The notes beneath the pieces are model-generated. The model was not told the DNA's origin. It made no database searches and saw only the letters and a list, made by a program, of their open reading frames with translations. From contig NZ_CP012502.1 of assembly GCF_001721685.1 (NCBI RefSeq), forward strand, positions 1 to 64,000: DNA of 64,000 nt, given 5' to 3'. Made by a program: the position numbers and the translations under genes. The DNA is from Salisediminibacterium beveridgei (GTDB taxonomy: Bacteria; Bacillota; Bacilli; Bacillales; Salisediminibacteriaceae). Of the stretch, positions 46,359 through 55,390 are shown in pieces (the stretch's first letter is position 1; every line of letters starts with the position of its first letter).

Positions 46359-47186
46359 ATGGAAGGTATTATCGCCATCTGGCAGCGTGACTTAAAGAAA
46401 TTCTTCCGGGACCGTGCAAGGCTGTTCGGATCATTTACCATGCCGGTATTGTTCCTGCTGATCTTCGGTGGGGGCATGAGCGGTACAATGGAATCGATGA
46501 TGATGGGACGGATGCCAGAAGGGGCGGAGGGTTTCAGCTATCTGGAATTTGTCTTTCCAGGCATCGTTGCGATGACCCTTCTGATGACCTCGGTATTCTC
46601 AGCCATGTCGGTCATCGAGGATAAGGATAAAGGGTATATGAAAGAGATCCTCGTCTCTCCAATCTCACGTGTCAGTATTGCCATTGGCAAAATGCTCGGC
46701 GCGGCAACGGTCGCGACGATTCAGGGTGTGATTTTGTTTCTTCTGATTCCGTTTCTCGGCTTATCTTACGGGATTGTCAATCTCCTGCAGGTGATTCCGT
46801 TTATGTTTTTGCTTGCTGCGGCGTTGTCCGGGTTAGGGCTGCTGTTTGCGAGCATCATCCGGTCCACTCAGGGGTTTCAGATGACGGTGCAGATTCTGAT
46901 CATGCCGATGATCTTTCTTTCCGGAGCACTATTCCCGGTCAGCAATATGCCAGCCTGGATGGATGTGGTCGTGAAGATCAACCCGGTAACGTACGGGGTT
47001 GACGTCATGAAAAAACTGATGATTGATACGTCGAACCTCTCCCCGGTGGTCATCGAGGCGATGGGGCTGAATATTGAAGTGTTCGGCCGTCAGGTGACGA
47101 TTATGGAAGAGATTTTGTTCATTGCCGCATTTGCTCTTGTGCTGGTTTTATTTGCGACAATCAGCTTCAAACGGGCGAATGCCTGA
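46359..47186 (+). CDS. ABC-2 type exporter permease (DrrB-like)
   Basis: A 275-residue ABC-2 membrane protein with six hydrophobic segments. It has the cytoplasmic elbow WQRDLKKFFRDRARLFGSF, the first helix MPVLFLLIFGGG, SVIEDKDKGYMKEILVSPIS (typical coupling helix) and the late motif MPMIFLSGALFPVSNMPAW. It pairs with the preceding ATPase as a dimeric exporter. The ATG is two bases after the ATPase stop. Confidence 0.93.
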   Translation: MEGIIAIWQRDLKKFFRDRARLFGSFTMPVLFLLIFGGGMSGTMESMMMGRMPEGAEGFSYLEFVFPGIVAMTLLMTSVFSAMSVIEDKDKGYMKEILVSPISRVSIAIGKMLGAATVATIQGVILFLLIPFLGLSYGIVNLLQVIPFMFLLAAALSGLGLLFASIIRSTQGFQMTVQILIMPMIFLSGALFPVSNMPAWMDVVVKINPVTYGVDVMKKLMIDTSNLSPVVIEAMGLNIEVFGRQVTIMEEILFIAAFALVLVLFATISFKRANA

Positions 47187-47192
47187 AGAGTC

Positions 47193-47229
47193 ATGACAAA
47201 TGTCATATGTTTTCATTGACGCATATGAC
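47193..47229 (+). promoter_or_regulatory. Candidate DesR operator upstream of des
   Basis: GTCATATG (47202-47209) and CATATGAC (47222-47229) form a perfect inverted repeat with a 12-base spacer. ATGACA/TGTCAT (47193-47206) adds a further half-site pair. It lies 68 bases before des. Assigning it to DesR is inference from the operon content. Confidence 0.6.
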
Positions 47230-47296
47230 TTATGCAACATGGTGATAGGGGTTACTCTTAAGATAACGAACAAAAGATCTGAAGGAGGCCCTATAT

Positions 47297-48319
47297 ATGA
47301 GTCATCATCCGAAAATCCAGGAATTAAAAAAATCCATGAAACCATTTGAAGTCACCGACCATCAGACGAGTATCAAACAATTACTGAATACCTTGGTGCC
47401 TTACGTACTTCTCTGGGCACTTGCCTATATGACGATGTCTATCTCTTACTGGCTGGCCGTTCCAATTATGATCCTTGCGGCAGGCTTTCTTGTGCGCACG
47501 TTTATCATCTGCCACGATTGCTGTCACCAGTCTTTTTTCAAAAGTCGTCGTGCAAATGCTATAATGGGAACCATAACCGGTGCCCTCACCCATGTACCAT
47601 TCGAACAATGGAAAAATGCACACAACACTCACCACGCATCCAGCAGCAATCTGGATAAACGCGGAACGGGTGATATGTGGATCATGACGGTGGATGAATA
47701 CCAGGAAGCATCTTTGTTAAAGCGTGTCTGGTACCGGATTTACCGAAACCCTGTAATGATGTTCGGCATCGGTCCGGTTGCGGTCTTTTTCATCCAGTAC
47801 CGCTTCAATGTGAAAGGTGCAAGACGCAAGGAGCGGATAAATACGTATCTGACGAATGGCTTGATTGCTTCTTTTTATATCGGGATGATGCTGCTTCTCG
47901 GCTGGCAATCCTTCCTCCTGATTCAAATGCCGATTGCCTGGCTGGCAGGTACCCTTGGCATCTGGCTTTTCTATGTGCAGCATCAGTTTGAAGAGACCTA
48001 TTTCGAACATGATGAAGAATGGAGTTATGTACAGGCAGCCATTGATGGCAGTTCGTACTATCAACTTCCAAAAATTCTCCAGTGGTTAACAGGTAACATC
48101 GGCTACCACCATGTCCATCACCTGAGCCCGAGAGTACCAAACTATAAGCTCTCAGAGGCACATGAAGCGACACCGCCACTGCATCACGCAACGACAATAA
48201 CACTCGCGACGAGCGTGAAGTCATTGAAATACAGATTGTGGGATGAAAATCAAAAGGAATTTATTACGTATAAACAAGCCAAAGACCGTATGGCAAATCA
48301 GCGACTGAGCGTGTCCTGA
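47297..48319 (+). CDS. des: Membrane fatty acid desaturase (Des type)
   Basis: An acyl-lipid desaturase of 340 residues that introduces a double bond into membrane phospholipid acyl chains on cooling. Three histidine boxes are intact: HDCCHQS (about residue 74), HNTHHASS (about 110) and HHVHHLSPRVPNYKL (about 272). Membrane helices lie before and between the boxes. GGAGG is upstream of the ATG. It is first in a des-desK-desR arrangement like that of B. subtilis, where DesR-P activates des. No ferredoxin gene is adjacent. Confidence 0.93.
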   Translation: MSHHPKIQELKKSMKPFEVTDHQTSIKQLLNTLVPYVLLWALAYMTMSISYWLAVPIMILAAGFLVRTFIICHDCCHQSFFKSRRANAIMGTITGALTHVPFEQWKNAHNTHHASSSNLDKRGTGDMWIMTVDEYQEASLLKRVWYRIYRNPVMMFGIGPVAVFFIQYRFNVKGARRKERINTYLTNGLIASFYIGMMLLLGWQSFLLIQMPIAWLAGTLGIWLFYVQHQFEETYFEHDEEWSYVQAAIDGSSYYQLPKILQWLTGNIGYHHVHHLSPRVPNYKLSEAHEATPPLHHATTITLATSVKSLKYRLWDENQKEFITYKQAKDRMANQRLSVS

Positions 48320-48356
48320 TGGGAAAATGCCTGCGCGAATGAAAGGACTGACAGGA

Positions 48357-49484
48357 ATGGGGAAGATTCAAAAACAATTTCGACAAAGCACGGGACTCAG
48401 CCCGTACATTTGGATGTTTCTCTCCATTCTGCCATTCTATTTCATCTTTCAGACCCCTGCCGTTTTGGAAGGGGTTTTTGGCGTTTTGCTGGTCATTGGC
48501 TTTTTCTTAAGCTATGTCCTCTCTTTTTCTTCCAGAGGCTGGATGATTTATGTCGGTTTGGGGATTCAACTGGGTATTTCGGTATTACTAAGCTTTTTTT
48601 TCGGATACGTTTATTTTTATCTGTTAATCGCTTATTTCATTGGGCAATTGATGCAAAAGAGCGCTTTTATTACCTTCTACAGTATCCTGATCCCCGTGAA
48701 GGTCATCTCGAGCTATTATGCATTTATTACGTTTGAAATTCTGCAGATTCAGCTGCCGTTTCTCCTGCTCAGCACGGTGGCAGTCATCCTGCTTCCGGTG
48801 AACACATACAGTAAGCTCAAAGAAGAGCGCCTGGAAGATCAGCTGGCGTTTGCGAATCAGAAGATTGCTGAACTGATCAAGCTTGAGGAACGGGAGCGAA
48901 TTTCAAGGGATCTGCATGACACACTTGGTCAAAAGCTCTCGATGATCGGCATCAAGAGTGAACTCGCAGCAAAACTCGTTTCAAAAAACCATGAGCGGGC
49001 GGAAGAGGAAATCAAGGAAGTTCAGCAGACAGCGAGAAGTGCCTTGAAGGAATTGAGAGAATTGGTGGCCGATATGCGATTAAGCCGCTTGACAGAGGAA
49101 GTGGAGCGGGTGAAGCAGCTTCTTGATGCAGCCGGTATACACTACACAATCACAGGAGAACACGACTTTCCGGAGAGCCTGTCCCGCAGCGATCACATCA
49201 TCAGCATGTGTTTAAAGGAAGCTGTCAATAACGTGGTCCGGCACAGTCATGCAAAAAAATGTGCCATCACGATTCGTCAGGAACCAGAAGAAGTATCGAT
49301 CATTGTAGAGGATAATGGAAAAGGGCTGCCGGGTCACAGTGATATCCGGTACGGCGGCGGTCTTCAGGGAATGAAGGAACGGCTGCAGGCGATTGATGGA
49401 ACATTGGATATCCAGTCGAACAACGGTACAAGCCTGACCATGCGTATACCAACAGGAATCCGTTCGGAGAAAGAGGGGGAATAA
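48357..49484 (+). CDS. desK: Thermosensor histidine kinase DesK
   Basis: A 375-residue HPK7-type kinase. Four to five membrane helices (from about residue 18 to 145) act as a membrane-thickness sensor. A linker coiled coil leads to the phospho-acceptor helix ERISRDLHDTLGQKLSMIG (His about 188), and a HATPase domain has NNVVRHSHAKKC and DNGKGLPG. The start at ATG 48357 (MGKIQKQF) is preferred, with AAAGGA upstream; ATGs at 48327 and 48339 are less well placed. The desR gene follows after two bases. Confidence 0.9.
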   Translation: MGKIQKQFRQSTGLSPYIWMFLSILPFYFIFQTPAVLEGVFGVLLVIGFFLSYVLSFSSRGWMIYVGLGIQLGISVLLSFFFGYVYFYLLIAYFIGQLMQKSAFITFYSILIPVKVISSYYAFITFEILQIQLPFLLLSTVAVILLPVNTYSKLKEERLEDQLAFANQKIAELIKLEERERISRDLHDTLGQKLSMIGIKSELAAKLVSKNHERAEEEIKEVQQTARSALKELRELVADMRLSRLTEEVERVKQLLDAAGIHYTITGEHDFPESLSRSDHIISMCLKEAVNNVVRHSHAKKCAITIRQEPEEVSIIVEDNGKGLPGHSDIRYGGGLQGMKERLQAIDGTLDIQSNNGTSLTMRIPTGIRSEKEGE

Positions 49485-49486
49485 CC

Positions 49487-50086
49487 ATGATTAGACTCTT
49501 GATCGCTGAGGATCAGAAGATGCTGCTGGGGGCCCTTGCTTCCCTTTTGGATATGGAAGACGATATCCACGTCATCGGGACTGTGAACAATGGACGTGAA
49601 GCAGTGGAAGCCGTAAAAGAAAAAGAGCCGGATCTTTGTGTCATGGATATTGAAATGCCCGAAATGAACGGCCTCGATGCGGCCGGCGAATTACGGGATC
49701 ATTCGTGTAAGGTGCTCATTCTGACCACTTTTGCCCGCTCAGGGTATTTTCAAAAAGCGATGTCAGTCGGTGTGGATGGGTATATGCTCAAGGACAGTCC
49801 AAGTGAAGAGCTTGCCAATGCCATCCGGCAGATCATGCAGGGGCGGCGAATCTTTGCTCCGGAACTGATTGATGAGGTCTACCGCTCAGAGAACCCACTA
49901 ACAGCAAGGGAAAAGGAAGTGATGGATCTCATGGCAGAAGGGCTCAGTACAAAGATGATTGCGGAAACACTGTTTCTGACGAACGGGACAGTCCGGAATT
50001 ATATCTCCACAATCCTCGATAAACTCGAAGTTGATAATCGCATTGAGGCGATTAAAGTCTACCAGCATAAAGGGTGGAATTCCTGA
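49487..50086 (+). CDS. desR: Response regulator DesR
   Basis: A NarL/LuxR-family regulator of 199 residues. The receiver has DQKML acidic residues, the phospho-Asp in LCVMDIEMPEMNG (about residue 54), and Lys in MLKDSPSEE. The output helix-turn-helix is LTAREKEVMDLMAEGLSTKMIAETL and GTVRNYISTILDKL. It partners DesK and presumably acts on the inverted repeat upstream of des. Confidence 0.92.
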   Translation: MIRLLIAEDQKMLLGALASLLDMEDDIHVIGTVNNGREAVEAVKEKEPDLCVMDIEMPEMNGLDAAGELRDHSCKVLILTTFARSGYFQKAMSVGVDGYMLKDSPSEELANAIRQIMQGRRIFAPELIDEVYRSENPLTAREKEVMDLMAEGLSTKMIAETLFLTNGTVRNYISTILDKLEVDNRIEAIKVYQHKGWNS

Positions 50087-50185
50087 TCAGGCTGAACGCT
50101 TATTAATACTGCATTTTTCAAATGATTCAGGTATACTGATGAAAATGTCCCGTGTGGTTGTGAGGAGCTGTAGGAGGTGTGCCGG

Positions 50186-51751
50186 ATGCAGTGGATCCAT
50201 CCGTATCCGTTTTATTTATTATTAACCGGCGTTCTCGTCATGAGTCTGTTGATTCCGTTGCTAAGGCCTCCGCGTACTTATGGAAGGAATTATCTGGCGA
50301 TTATATTATGTTTGGGTGGTTTGCTCCTCAGCCTGTCGGCTTTGGAGTTGTTTGTTTCTGACGGGTGGCTGATGCTGTTGTTTCGTAATCTCCAGCAAAT
50401 CCCGTTGTTCTTTACGCCGATCATCCTGTTTGCCCTGGCGCGGGAATATACAGGGTATGATTCAGAAAAGACAAAGCGTTGGCTGATGTACCTCGCTTTG
50501 CCATCATTGTATTTTACAGGGCTGATTTTCTTTGAAGGGTGGCACGGGTTCTTCAGGGAATCTGTACATATTGAACATGTGTGGGGCTTGACTCAGATTC
50601 AGGTCACACAAACGATGCAGGGCTTTATGTTAAGCACGTACCCGATTGTGATCGGCGTCATCAGCGGGTTCATTATGCTTCAGCATTTACTGGTCTCTTC
50701 GAAAAGCCACCGCAAGCAGCATGTCCTGTTTCTGTTGGCTTACGTAATTCCGCTCGTCAATATCATTCTCGTTCCGGTTTTACCTGCCAATATTCCTGGA
50801 CAGATGGCATTCGGTTTTTCTCTGATGGGCATCGTGCTGTACATTTTATATTACCGGTATCAACTTCTCTCGATTTGGCCGGTGGCAAAAGATCGAATTT
50901 TCGATGCCATGAAAGAAGGCGTATTGGTGATCGACCGGGAGTGGCGGCTGATTGAAATCAATAGTGCAGCCCAGGAGATTCTATCAAGCGTGGCAAATAC
51001 AAGTGAAGATGAAGAATTCTCTGCCGAGCGGGCTGCATATAACTGGATCCGTCCCGATGAAGCTTTTTTGAATGCCGTGCAGAAAAAGAAAACCTTCGAG
51101 ACGGAATGGACGGTAAACGGTGAGCATGAGGGAGATAAGATTTACTTTGAAGCGAGAACATTCCCCATTGCCAGAAGCAGATCCGGCGATGAAGCGACGC
51201 TGATTATTCTCAATGATATCACGGACAAGAAGCACCATGAAGCAGACCTGATCAAGCAGGCGACCATCGACTATCTGACAGGTATTCCAAATCGCAGGTC
51301 TTTTATTGAACAATATCAGAAACTTATGGCCGCTAAAGGTGAAACCGGCAGTCTGATGCTGATTGATCTGGATCATTTTAAAAAAGTGAATGATGCATTT
51401 GGCCACCAGACCGGGGATGAAGTGCTGTGCTATTTTGCGATGCTGCTTCAGGAATATTTTGTTCATGGACTGGTGGGCAGAATCGGCGGTGAGGAATTCG
51501 GGGTATTCATTCATGAAAACTGTCACGAAGCCGTGAGGCAGGCAGAACATTTTCAGCAGCATTTAAGAGTGAAGCCATTTCATACACATGACAACAACGT
51601 GATAGCTGTGCCGATGAGTATCGGGGTAGCGGAAGTCATGCAGGAAACCCGGGCGATTGAAACGGCTTACCGTCGCGCCGATGAGGCAATGTATGAAGCG
51701 AAGCGGGGCGGACGGAATCAGACGGTCTGTTACAAGGAAACATGCGGGTGA
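50186..51751 (+). CDS. Membrane-bound PAS-GGDEF diguanylate cyclase
   Basis: A 521-residue protein with an N-terminal seven-helix sensor of the histidine-kinase 7TM type (residues ~5-220), a PAS domain (MKEGVLVIDREWRLIEINSAA), and a GGDEF domain with an active signature (GRIGGEEFGVFIHE) and LIDLDHFKKVNDAFGHQTGDEVL. It should synthesise c-di-GMP. ATG 50186 (MQWIHPYPF) has GGAGGTG upstream; GTG 50177 sits on that site. It follows desR by 99 bases and precedes azoR by 24, so it may belong to either unit. Confidence 0.9.
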   Translation: MQWIHPYPFYLLLTGVLVMSLLIPLLRPPRTYGRNYLAIILCLGGLLLSLSALELFVSDGWLMLLFRNLQQIPLFFTPIILFALAREYTGYDSEKTKRWLMYLALPSLYFTGLIFFEGWHGFFRESVHIEHVWGLTQIQVTQTMQGFMLSTYPIVIGVISGFIMLQHLLVSSKSHRKQHVLFLLAYVIPLVNIILVPVLPANIPGQMAFGFSLMGIVLYILYYRYQLLSIWPVAKDRIFDAMKEGVLVIDREWRLIEINSAAQEILSSVANTSEDEEFSAERAAYNWIRPDEAFLNAVQKKKTFETEWTVNGEHEGDKIYFEARTFPIARSRSGDEATLIILNDITDKKHHEADLIKQATIDYLTGIPNRRSFIEQYQKLMAAKGETGSLMLIDLDHFKKVNDAFGHQTGDEVLCYFAMLLQEYFVHGLVGRIGGEEFGVFIHENCHEAVRQAEHFQQHLRVKPFHTHDNNVIAVPMSIGVAEVMQETRAIETAYRRADEAMYEAKRGGRNQTVCYKETCG

Positions 51752-51775
51752 ATTCAAATCGAAGGTGGGGATCGA

Positions 51776-52396
51776 ATGTTATTGTATATCACAGCCAACC
51801 GAAAGCCGGTGGAGGAATCCGTCAGCCTGACCGTGGGGGGAGCGTTCCTTGATGCTTACAGAACGGCTTTTCCGGACAGCCGGGTGGAAAAGCTCGATCT
51901 GTTTGAGGAAACTTTTCCGTTGCCAAAGCGTGAAGAGCTTGCGATGTGGGAACGGCAGCGGGTTTTGTCTGAAGAGGAAGTGAACGCTTTAATGAATCCG
52001 CATGTAGAACAGTTTAAACGGGCGAAACGAATCGTGTTCGTGACCCCGATGTGGAATATGAGTTTCCCGCCACAGGTGAAGGCTTATATCGACCGGATCA
52101 TCGTTCCTGGACATACATTCGAATTTACTGAAAAAGGCATAGAGGGCCGGATGAATGAAAAACAGGTCCTGCATATCCAAAGTACCGGGGGGATCTACTC
52201 GGATGGTCCGCTGACCTCTTTTGAACACGGAGATTCCTATTTACGGTTAATGATGAAACTCATTGGTGTGCCCTCATATGACTTGATTCGGATCGAAGGA
52301 ACCAGCACCAACCCGGACCATGTACCCAGAAGACTCAGGCAGGCAGAGACCGACATTCAGGATCTCCTGACGGCATGGCAAAAGAAACATCGTTGA
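51776..52396 (+). CDS. azoR: FMN-dependent NADH-azoreductase (AzoR-like)
   Basis: A flavodoxin-fold quinone/azo reductase of 206 residues. FMN-contact motifs are visible: TPMWNMSFPPQVKAYIDRI (about residues 89-107) and the STGGIYSDGP loop. It reduces quinones and azo dyes with NADH and protects against electrophile stress. The usual N-terminal PRxxxS phosphate loop is altered here (RKPVEESVSL). AAGGTGGGG lies before the ATG. A terminator follows. Confidence 0.88.
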   Translation: MLLYITANRKPVEESVSLTVGGAFLDAYRTAFPDSRVEKLDLFEETFPLPKREELAMWERQRVLSEEEVNALMNPHVEQFKRAKRIVFVTPMWNMSFPPQVKAYIDRIIVPGHTFEFTEKGIEGRMNEKQVLHIQSTGGIYSDGPLTSFEHGDSYLRLMMKLIGVPSYDLIRIEGTSTNPDHVPRRLRQAETDIQDLLTAWQKKHR

Positions 52397-52412
52397 AACA
52401 GTAAAATTGTAA

Positions 52413-52430
52413 CAGTGATACAGATCACTG
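52413..52430. promoter_or_regulatory. Perfect 7-4-7 palindrome after azoR
   Basis: CAGTGAT (52413-52419), ACAG, ATCACTG (52424-52430). Its GTGA-N6-TCAC core is of the CRP/FNR type. It lies between azoR and its terminator, an unusual position, so it might only be an mRNA hairpin. Confidence 0.4.
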
Positions 52431-52439
52431 AACATTCCG

Positions 52440-52468
52440 GGATGCTTTGTTCAACAAGGCATCCTTTT
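52440..52468 (+). terminator. Terminator downstream of azoR
   Basis: GGATGC (52440-52445) and GCATCC (52459-52464), with an inner TTTGTT/AACAAG continuation and TTTT after. Confidence 0.8.
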
Positions 52469-52722
52469 GAATCGAGAATAGTGCAACCATGCTTATTCAG
52501 TAATACATATAAAACCAATCGGAATGAAATGTGTTGAAAAATGTCTACATCTCTGTCACAATCTGTTCAGAAATAATGCATTCACTGGTATGGGTATCTG
52601 TTATGATGAAGATGTAGAAAAGGTCAGGCAAACAAACTGATTTTTTTCAGACAAAATGTGAAAAACTGAGCAGGGGCTGTTATCGGATTGATCACCGTAA
52701 CGGCGTGATTTTAGAACCATTA

Positions 52723-52738
52723 TGTGAATTAAGTCACA
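52723..52738. promoter_or_regulatory. FNR/CRP-type site upstream of the oxidoreductase operon
   Basis: TGTGAATTAAGTCACA matches exactly the TGTGA-N6-TCACA consensus known for Bacillus Fnr. It is centred 36 bases before the start codon. If it activates, the transcript start would fall at or after the ATG, so repression or an unrecognised arrangement must be considered. Elsewhere in the 52465-52766 gap TATGAT at 52602-52607 is a possible -10 with a poor -35. Confidence 0.65.
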
Positions 52739-52766
52739 AAAGAAACCAAATGAAGAGGTGAAGAAA

Positions 52767-54551
52767 ATGGAATTCAGACAGTCGATTTATGACAACGCCA
52801 AAAATATAACGGACGGTTGCATGGGTCATGAGGAAGCTTTTTGTACTGCTGCCTGTCCAATGCATACAGATGTAAAGAAATATGTTCGTCAAATCGGGGA
52901 AGGCGATGTTGATGGGGCTCTGGAGACGATTCGTGAAAAATTATTTCTCCCCAACACACTCGGCCGGATCTGTGCACATCCATGTGAAGTGGATTGCAGA
53001 AGAAATACAGAATTCAATGAAGCGTTATCCGTTGCAGCGCTGAAGCGATATGCAGCTGAGAAAGCCGACGATAAAGCCAAATGGGATTATGAAGTCAAGT
53101 CGGCAACCGGTAAGAAAGTGGCCATTATTGGTGCCGGCCCGGCAGGTGCCCAGGCAGCCATTGATCTTCGCAAAGCCGGGCACGACGTAGTGATTTACGA
53201 AAAACTGGAAGTTGTTGGCGGGATGATGCGTGTCGGCATTCCCGAATACCGGCTGCCAAGAGAAGTGATTGATTTTGAATACAGCTACCTTGAAGATCTT
53301 GGTGTGAAGTTCCGCATGGGTGTAGAAATCGGGAAAGACGTTAGCTTCAGCTCATTGCAGGCAGATTTTGATGCAGTGATTGTCGCAAACGGTGCACACC
53401 TCGGTGGCATGCCTCCTGTAACAGGATCTGATGCAGACGGTGTAATGCACGCAGTTGACTACCTGAAAGAAATCAGCCTGACCCACGCATCTGAGAACGC
53501 CGGTAAAAAAGTCGCCGTCATTGGTGGGGGAGACGTCGCGATGGACTGTGCACGATCTTCCTGGAGAATCGGTGCAGATGAAGTCAGCCTGATCAGCCTG
53601 GAAAGCCTGGAAGAACTTCCGGCAAGCCAGCAGGAAATCGATGAATCACAAGAAGAGGAAGTGGCATTTTTAAACAGCTGGGCAACCGATGAAATTCTGA
53701 AAGATGAAAACGGTCGAGTGCGCGGCCTGATGCTTAAAAATGTTCTTTCGGTGTTTGATAAAGATGGCAACTTTGCTCCGGCTTTTGGCGATGAGCGTAA
53801 AGAGATCGAAGTGGACACGGTGATTTTCGCTACAGGCCAGCGGGTCCAGGATGTGACAGACGGTGCAGTTGAACAAAGCGGCGGTGGCAGATATGTCGTC
53901 GACAAAGATACCTTGGCAACAAGCGTACCGAACGTATTCGTCGCCGGTGACGCTTCCGGAACCGTAATTGTCGTTCAGGCCATGGCCCACGGTCAAAAGG
54001 CAGCGAAGAGCGTTGACCGCTTTTTGAACCAGGTGGATCTTGCAGAGAAAAGAAATTTCAAATATGAATACAGCTTCCAGACGCGGCTGGATGTACCACT
54101 TCCAAAAGGAACGGAAAATCTGCCGAGAACATCCGGTAATCACAGACCGGCAGATGAGCGCAAACGTGACTTCAAAGCCGTGGATCTTGGTTACAACGAG
54201 GAACAGGCCAAAAGTGAAGCCGGACGCTGTCTCCAGTGTGAATGCAAACTGTGTATGGATGAATGCCTGATGATGAATGACTACGGCGAATGCCCGCAGG
54301 ACATCTTCGCTGAATTCCTTGAAAAAGGCGGAATCGAACCGATTGTTCCTTATTCTTGCAACGTATGCGGGGGCTGCTCCCACGTTTGCCCGAATGACTA
54401 TCCGATTGGAGAAACATTCATGGCGATGCGTAAAGACTTTATCCTCGAAAACGACGGTAAATCACCAATGGAAGGCCATAAAGCGATTGAAATGCACCAG
54501 ATGCTCGGATTCTCGAAGCTCTTCACGACCAAAGCAAAAGGGGGCAAATAA
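52767..54551 (+). CDS. GltD-like FAD/4Fe-4S oxidoreductase with C-terminal ferredoxin-type domain
   Basis: About 594 residues. An N-terminal Cys cluster (CTAACPMHTDVKKYVRQI and RICAHPCEVDCRR) is like that of glutamate synthase small subunit and Dpd/NfnB proteins. An FAD fold (VAIIGAGPAGAQAAIDLRKAG), an NADPH fold (VAVIGGGDVAMDCARSSWRIGA) and the late FAD motif (VFVAGDASG) follow. A C-terminal segment carries eight or more cysteines (CLQCECKLCMDEC and CNVCGGCSHVCPNDYP), suggesting two further Fe-S clusters. No glutamate synthase large subunit is near, so it is not GltD itself. The ATG at 52767 has GAGGTG. It is coupled to the HdrB-like gene two bases on, likely passing NAD(P)H electrons to it. 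Confidence 0.85.
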   Translation: MEFRQSIYDNAKNITDGCMGHEEAFCTAACPMHTDVKKYVRQIGEGDVDGALETIREKLFLPNTLGRICAHPCEVDCRRNTEFNEALSVAALKRYAAEKADDKAKWDYEVKSATGKKVAIIGAGPAGAQAAIDLRKAGHDVVIYEKLEVVGGMMRVGIPEYRLPREVIDFEYSYLEDLGVKFRMGVEIGKDVSFSSLQADFDAVIVANGAHLGGMPPVTGSDADGVMHAVDYLKEISLTHASENAGKKVAVIGGGDVAMDCARSSWRIGADEVSLISLESLEELPASQQEIDESQEEEVAFLNSWATDEILKDENGRVRGLMLKNVLSVFDKDGNFAPAFGDERKEIEVDTVIFATGQRVQDVTDGAVEQSGGGRYVVDKDTLATSVPNVFVAGDASGTVIVVQAMAHGQKAAKSVDRFLNQVDLAEKRNFKYEYSFQTRLDVPLPKGTENLPRTSGNHRPADERKRDFKAVDLGYNEEQAKSEAGRCLQCECKLCMDECLMMNDYGECPQDIFAEFLEKGGIEPIVPYSCNVCGGCSHVCPNDYPIGETFMAMRKDFILENDGKSPMEGHKAIEMHQMLGFSKLFTTKAKGGK

Positions 54552-54553
54552 TC

Positions 54554-55336
54554 ATGACTGCAACAGCAGAACGAAAAGGTTTCATGCCAGGATGTTCACT
54601 GCCGTCCTACACTCCGGACGGCGTTAAGAAAACGATGGAATATTTGAAAACCGTATATCCCGATCTGGGCGGCGTGCAAAAGTGCTGTGGAAAAGGCACG
54701 AAAGCACTCGGTCAGGAAGAAAAATTCAAAGAGCGTTTTGCAGGTCTTCAGCAGGATATGGACGATATCGAGATCGACACGGTCATCGTCGCCTGTCAAA
54801 ACTGCTACAAAACCATAAATGAAACTAGTGAAACAACGAAAGCGGAATCCCTTTGGACGCTGCTTCCGAAGATCGGAATCCCGGAAGAGCTTCGTGGAAA
54901 AGCAAAAGACAGCGACGTCGTTTTCGGAATTCATGATTCCTGTTCAACTCGCTACGAAAAAGAGATTCAAGACGGGATCCGCTGGGTCCTTCAGGAACTG
55001 GGCTACCGCGTCGAAGAATCCGAACATTCCCGTGAAAATGCAAGATGCTGTGGATTTGGCGGCATGATCGTACCGGCAAATCCGGATCTGGCGACTCGCG
55101 TCATGCAGCGAAGGGCAGATGACTTTACGACGGATCACGTTGTTGTTTACTGCGCGGCCTGCAGAGCTTCCATGATGAAAGTCGGCAAGAAAGCATTTCA
55201 CATTCTTGATCTGCTCTGGGGACCGGTTGTCCATTCCGATATGGACGCACCGGAAGATGTTCTTTCCAAGCCGGCTGGTTCATGGATCAACCGTTACAAG
55301 TCAAAAAGAATTGTCAAGCAAGTCGTAAAAAGTTAA
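54554..55336 (+). CDS. HdrB-like CCG-domain Fe-S protein
   Basis: A 260-residue protein with two cysteine-rich CCG domains: GCSLPSYTP...KCCGKGTKAL...CQNCYKT in the first half and HDSCSTRYEKE...RCCGFGGMIVPANP...CAACRAS in the second. Such domains in heterodisulfide reductase HdrB, GlpC and LldE bind a non-cubane [4Fe-4S] cluster and act in disulfide or quinone redox. No membrane segment is present. Its operon partner is the FAD/Fe-S oxidoreductase, suggesting a soluble NAD(P)H-to-disulfide (or similar) electron path; the acceptor is unknown. A weak GTCTCC/GGAGAC hairpin lies just after the stop. Confidence 0.82.
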   Translation: MTATAERKGFMPGCSLPSYTPDGVKKTMEYLKTVYPDLGGVQKCCGKGTKALGQEEKFKERFAGLQQDMDDIEIDTVIVACQNCYKTINETSETTKAESLWTLLPKIGIPEELRGKAKDSDVVFGIHDSCSTRYEKEIQDGIRWVLQELGYRVEESEHSRENARCCGFGGMIVPANPDLATRVMQRRADDFTTDHVVVYCAACRASMMKVGKKAFHILDLLWGPVVHSDMDAPEDVLSKPAGSWINRYKSKRIVKQVVKS

Positions 55337-55390
55337 AAGAACGGACCAAGGTCTCCTTTTCAATCAGGAGGGGAGACTTCGCGTATCAAT

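Noticed and set aside
53670..54383. 237-codon frame opposite the GltD-like gene
   Set aside because: Antisense shadow of a coding frame with clear motifs.
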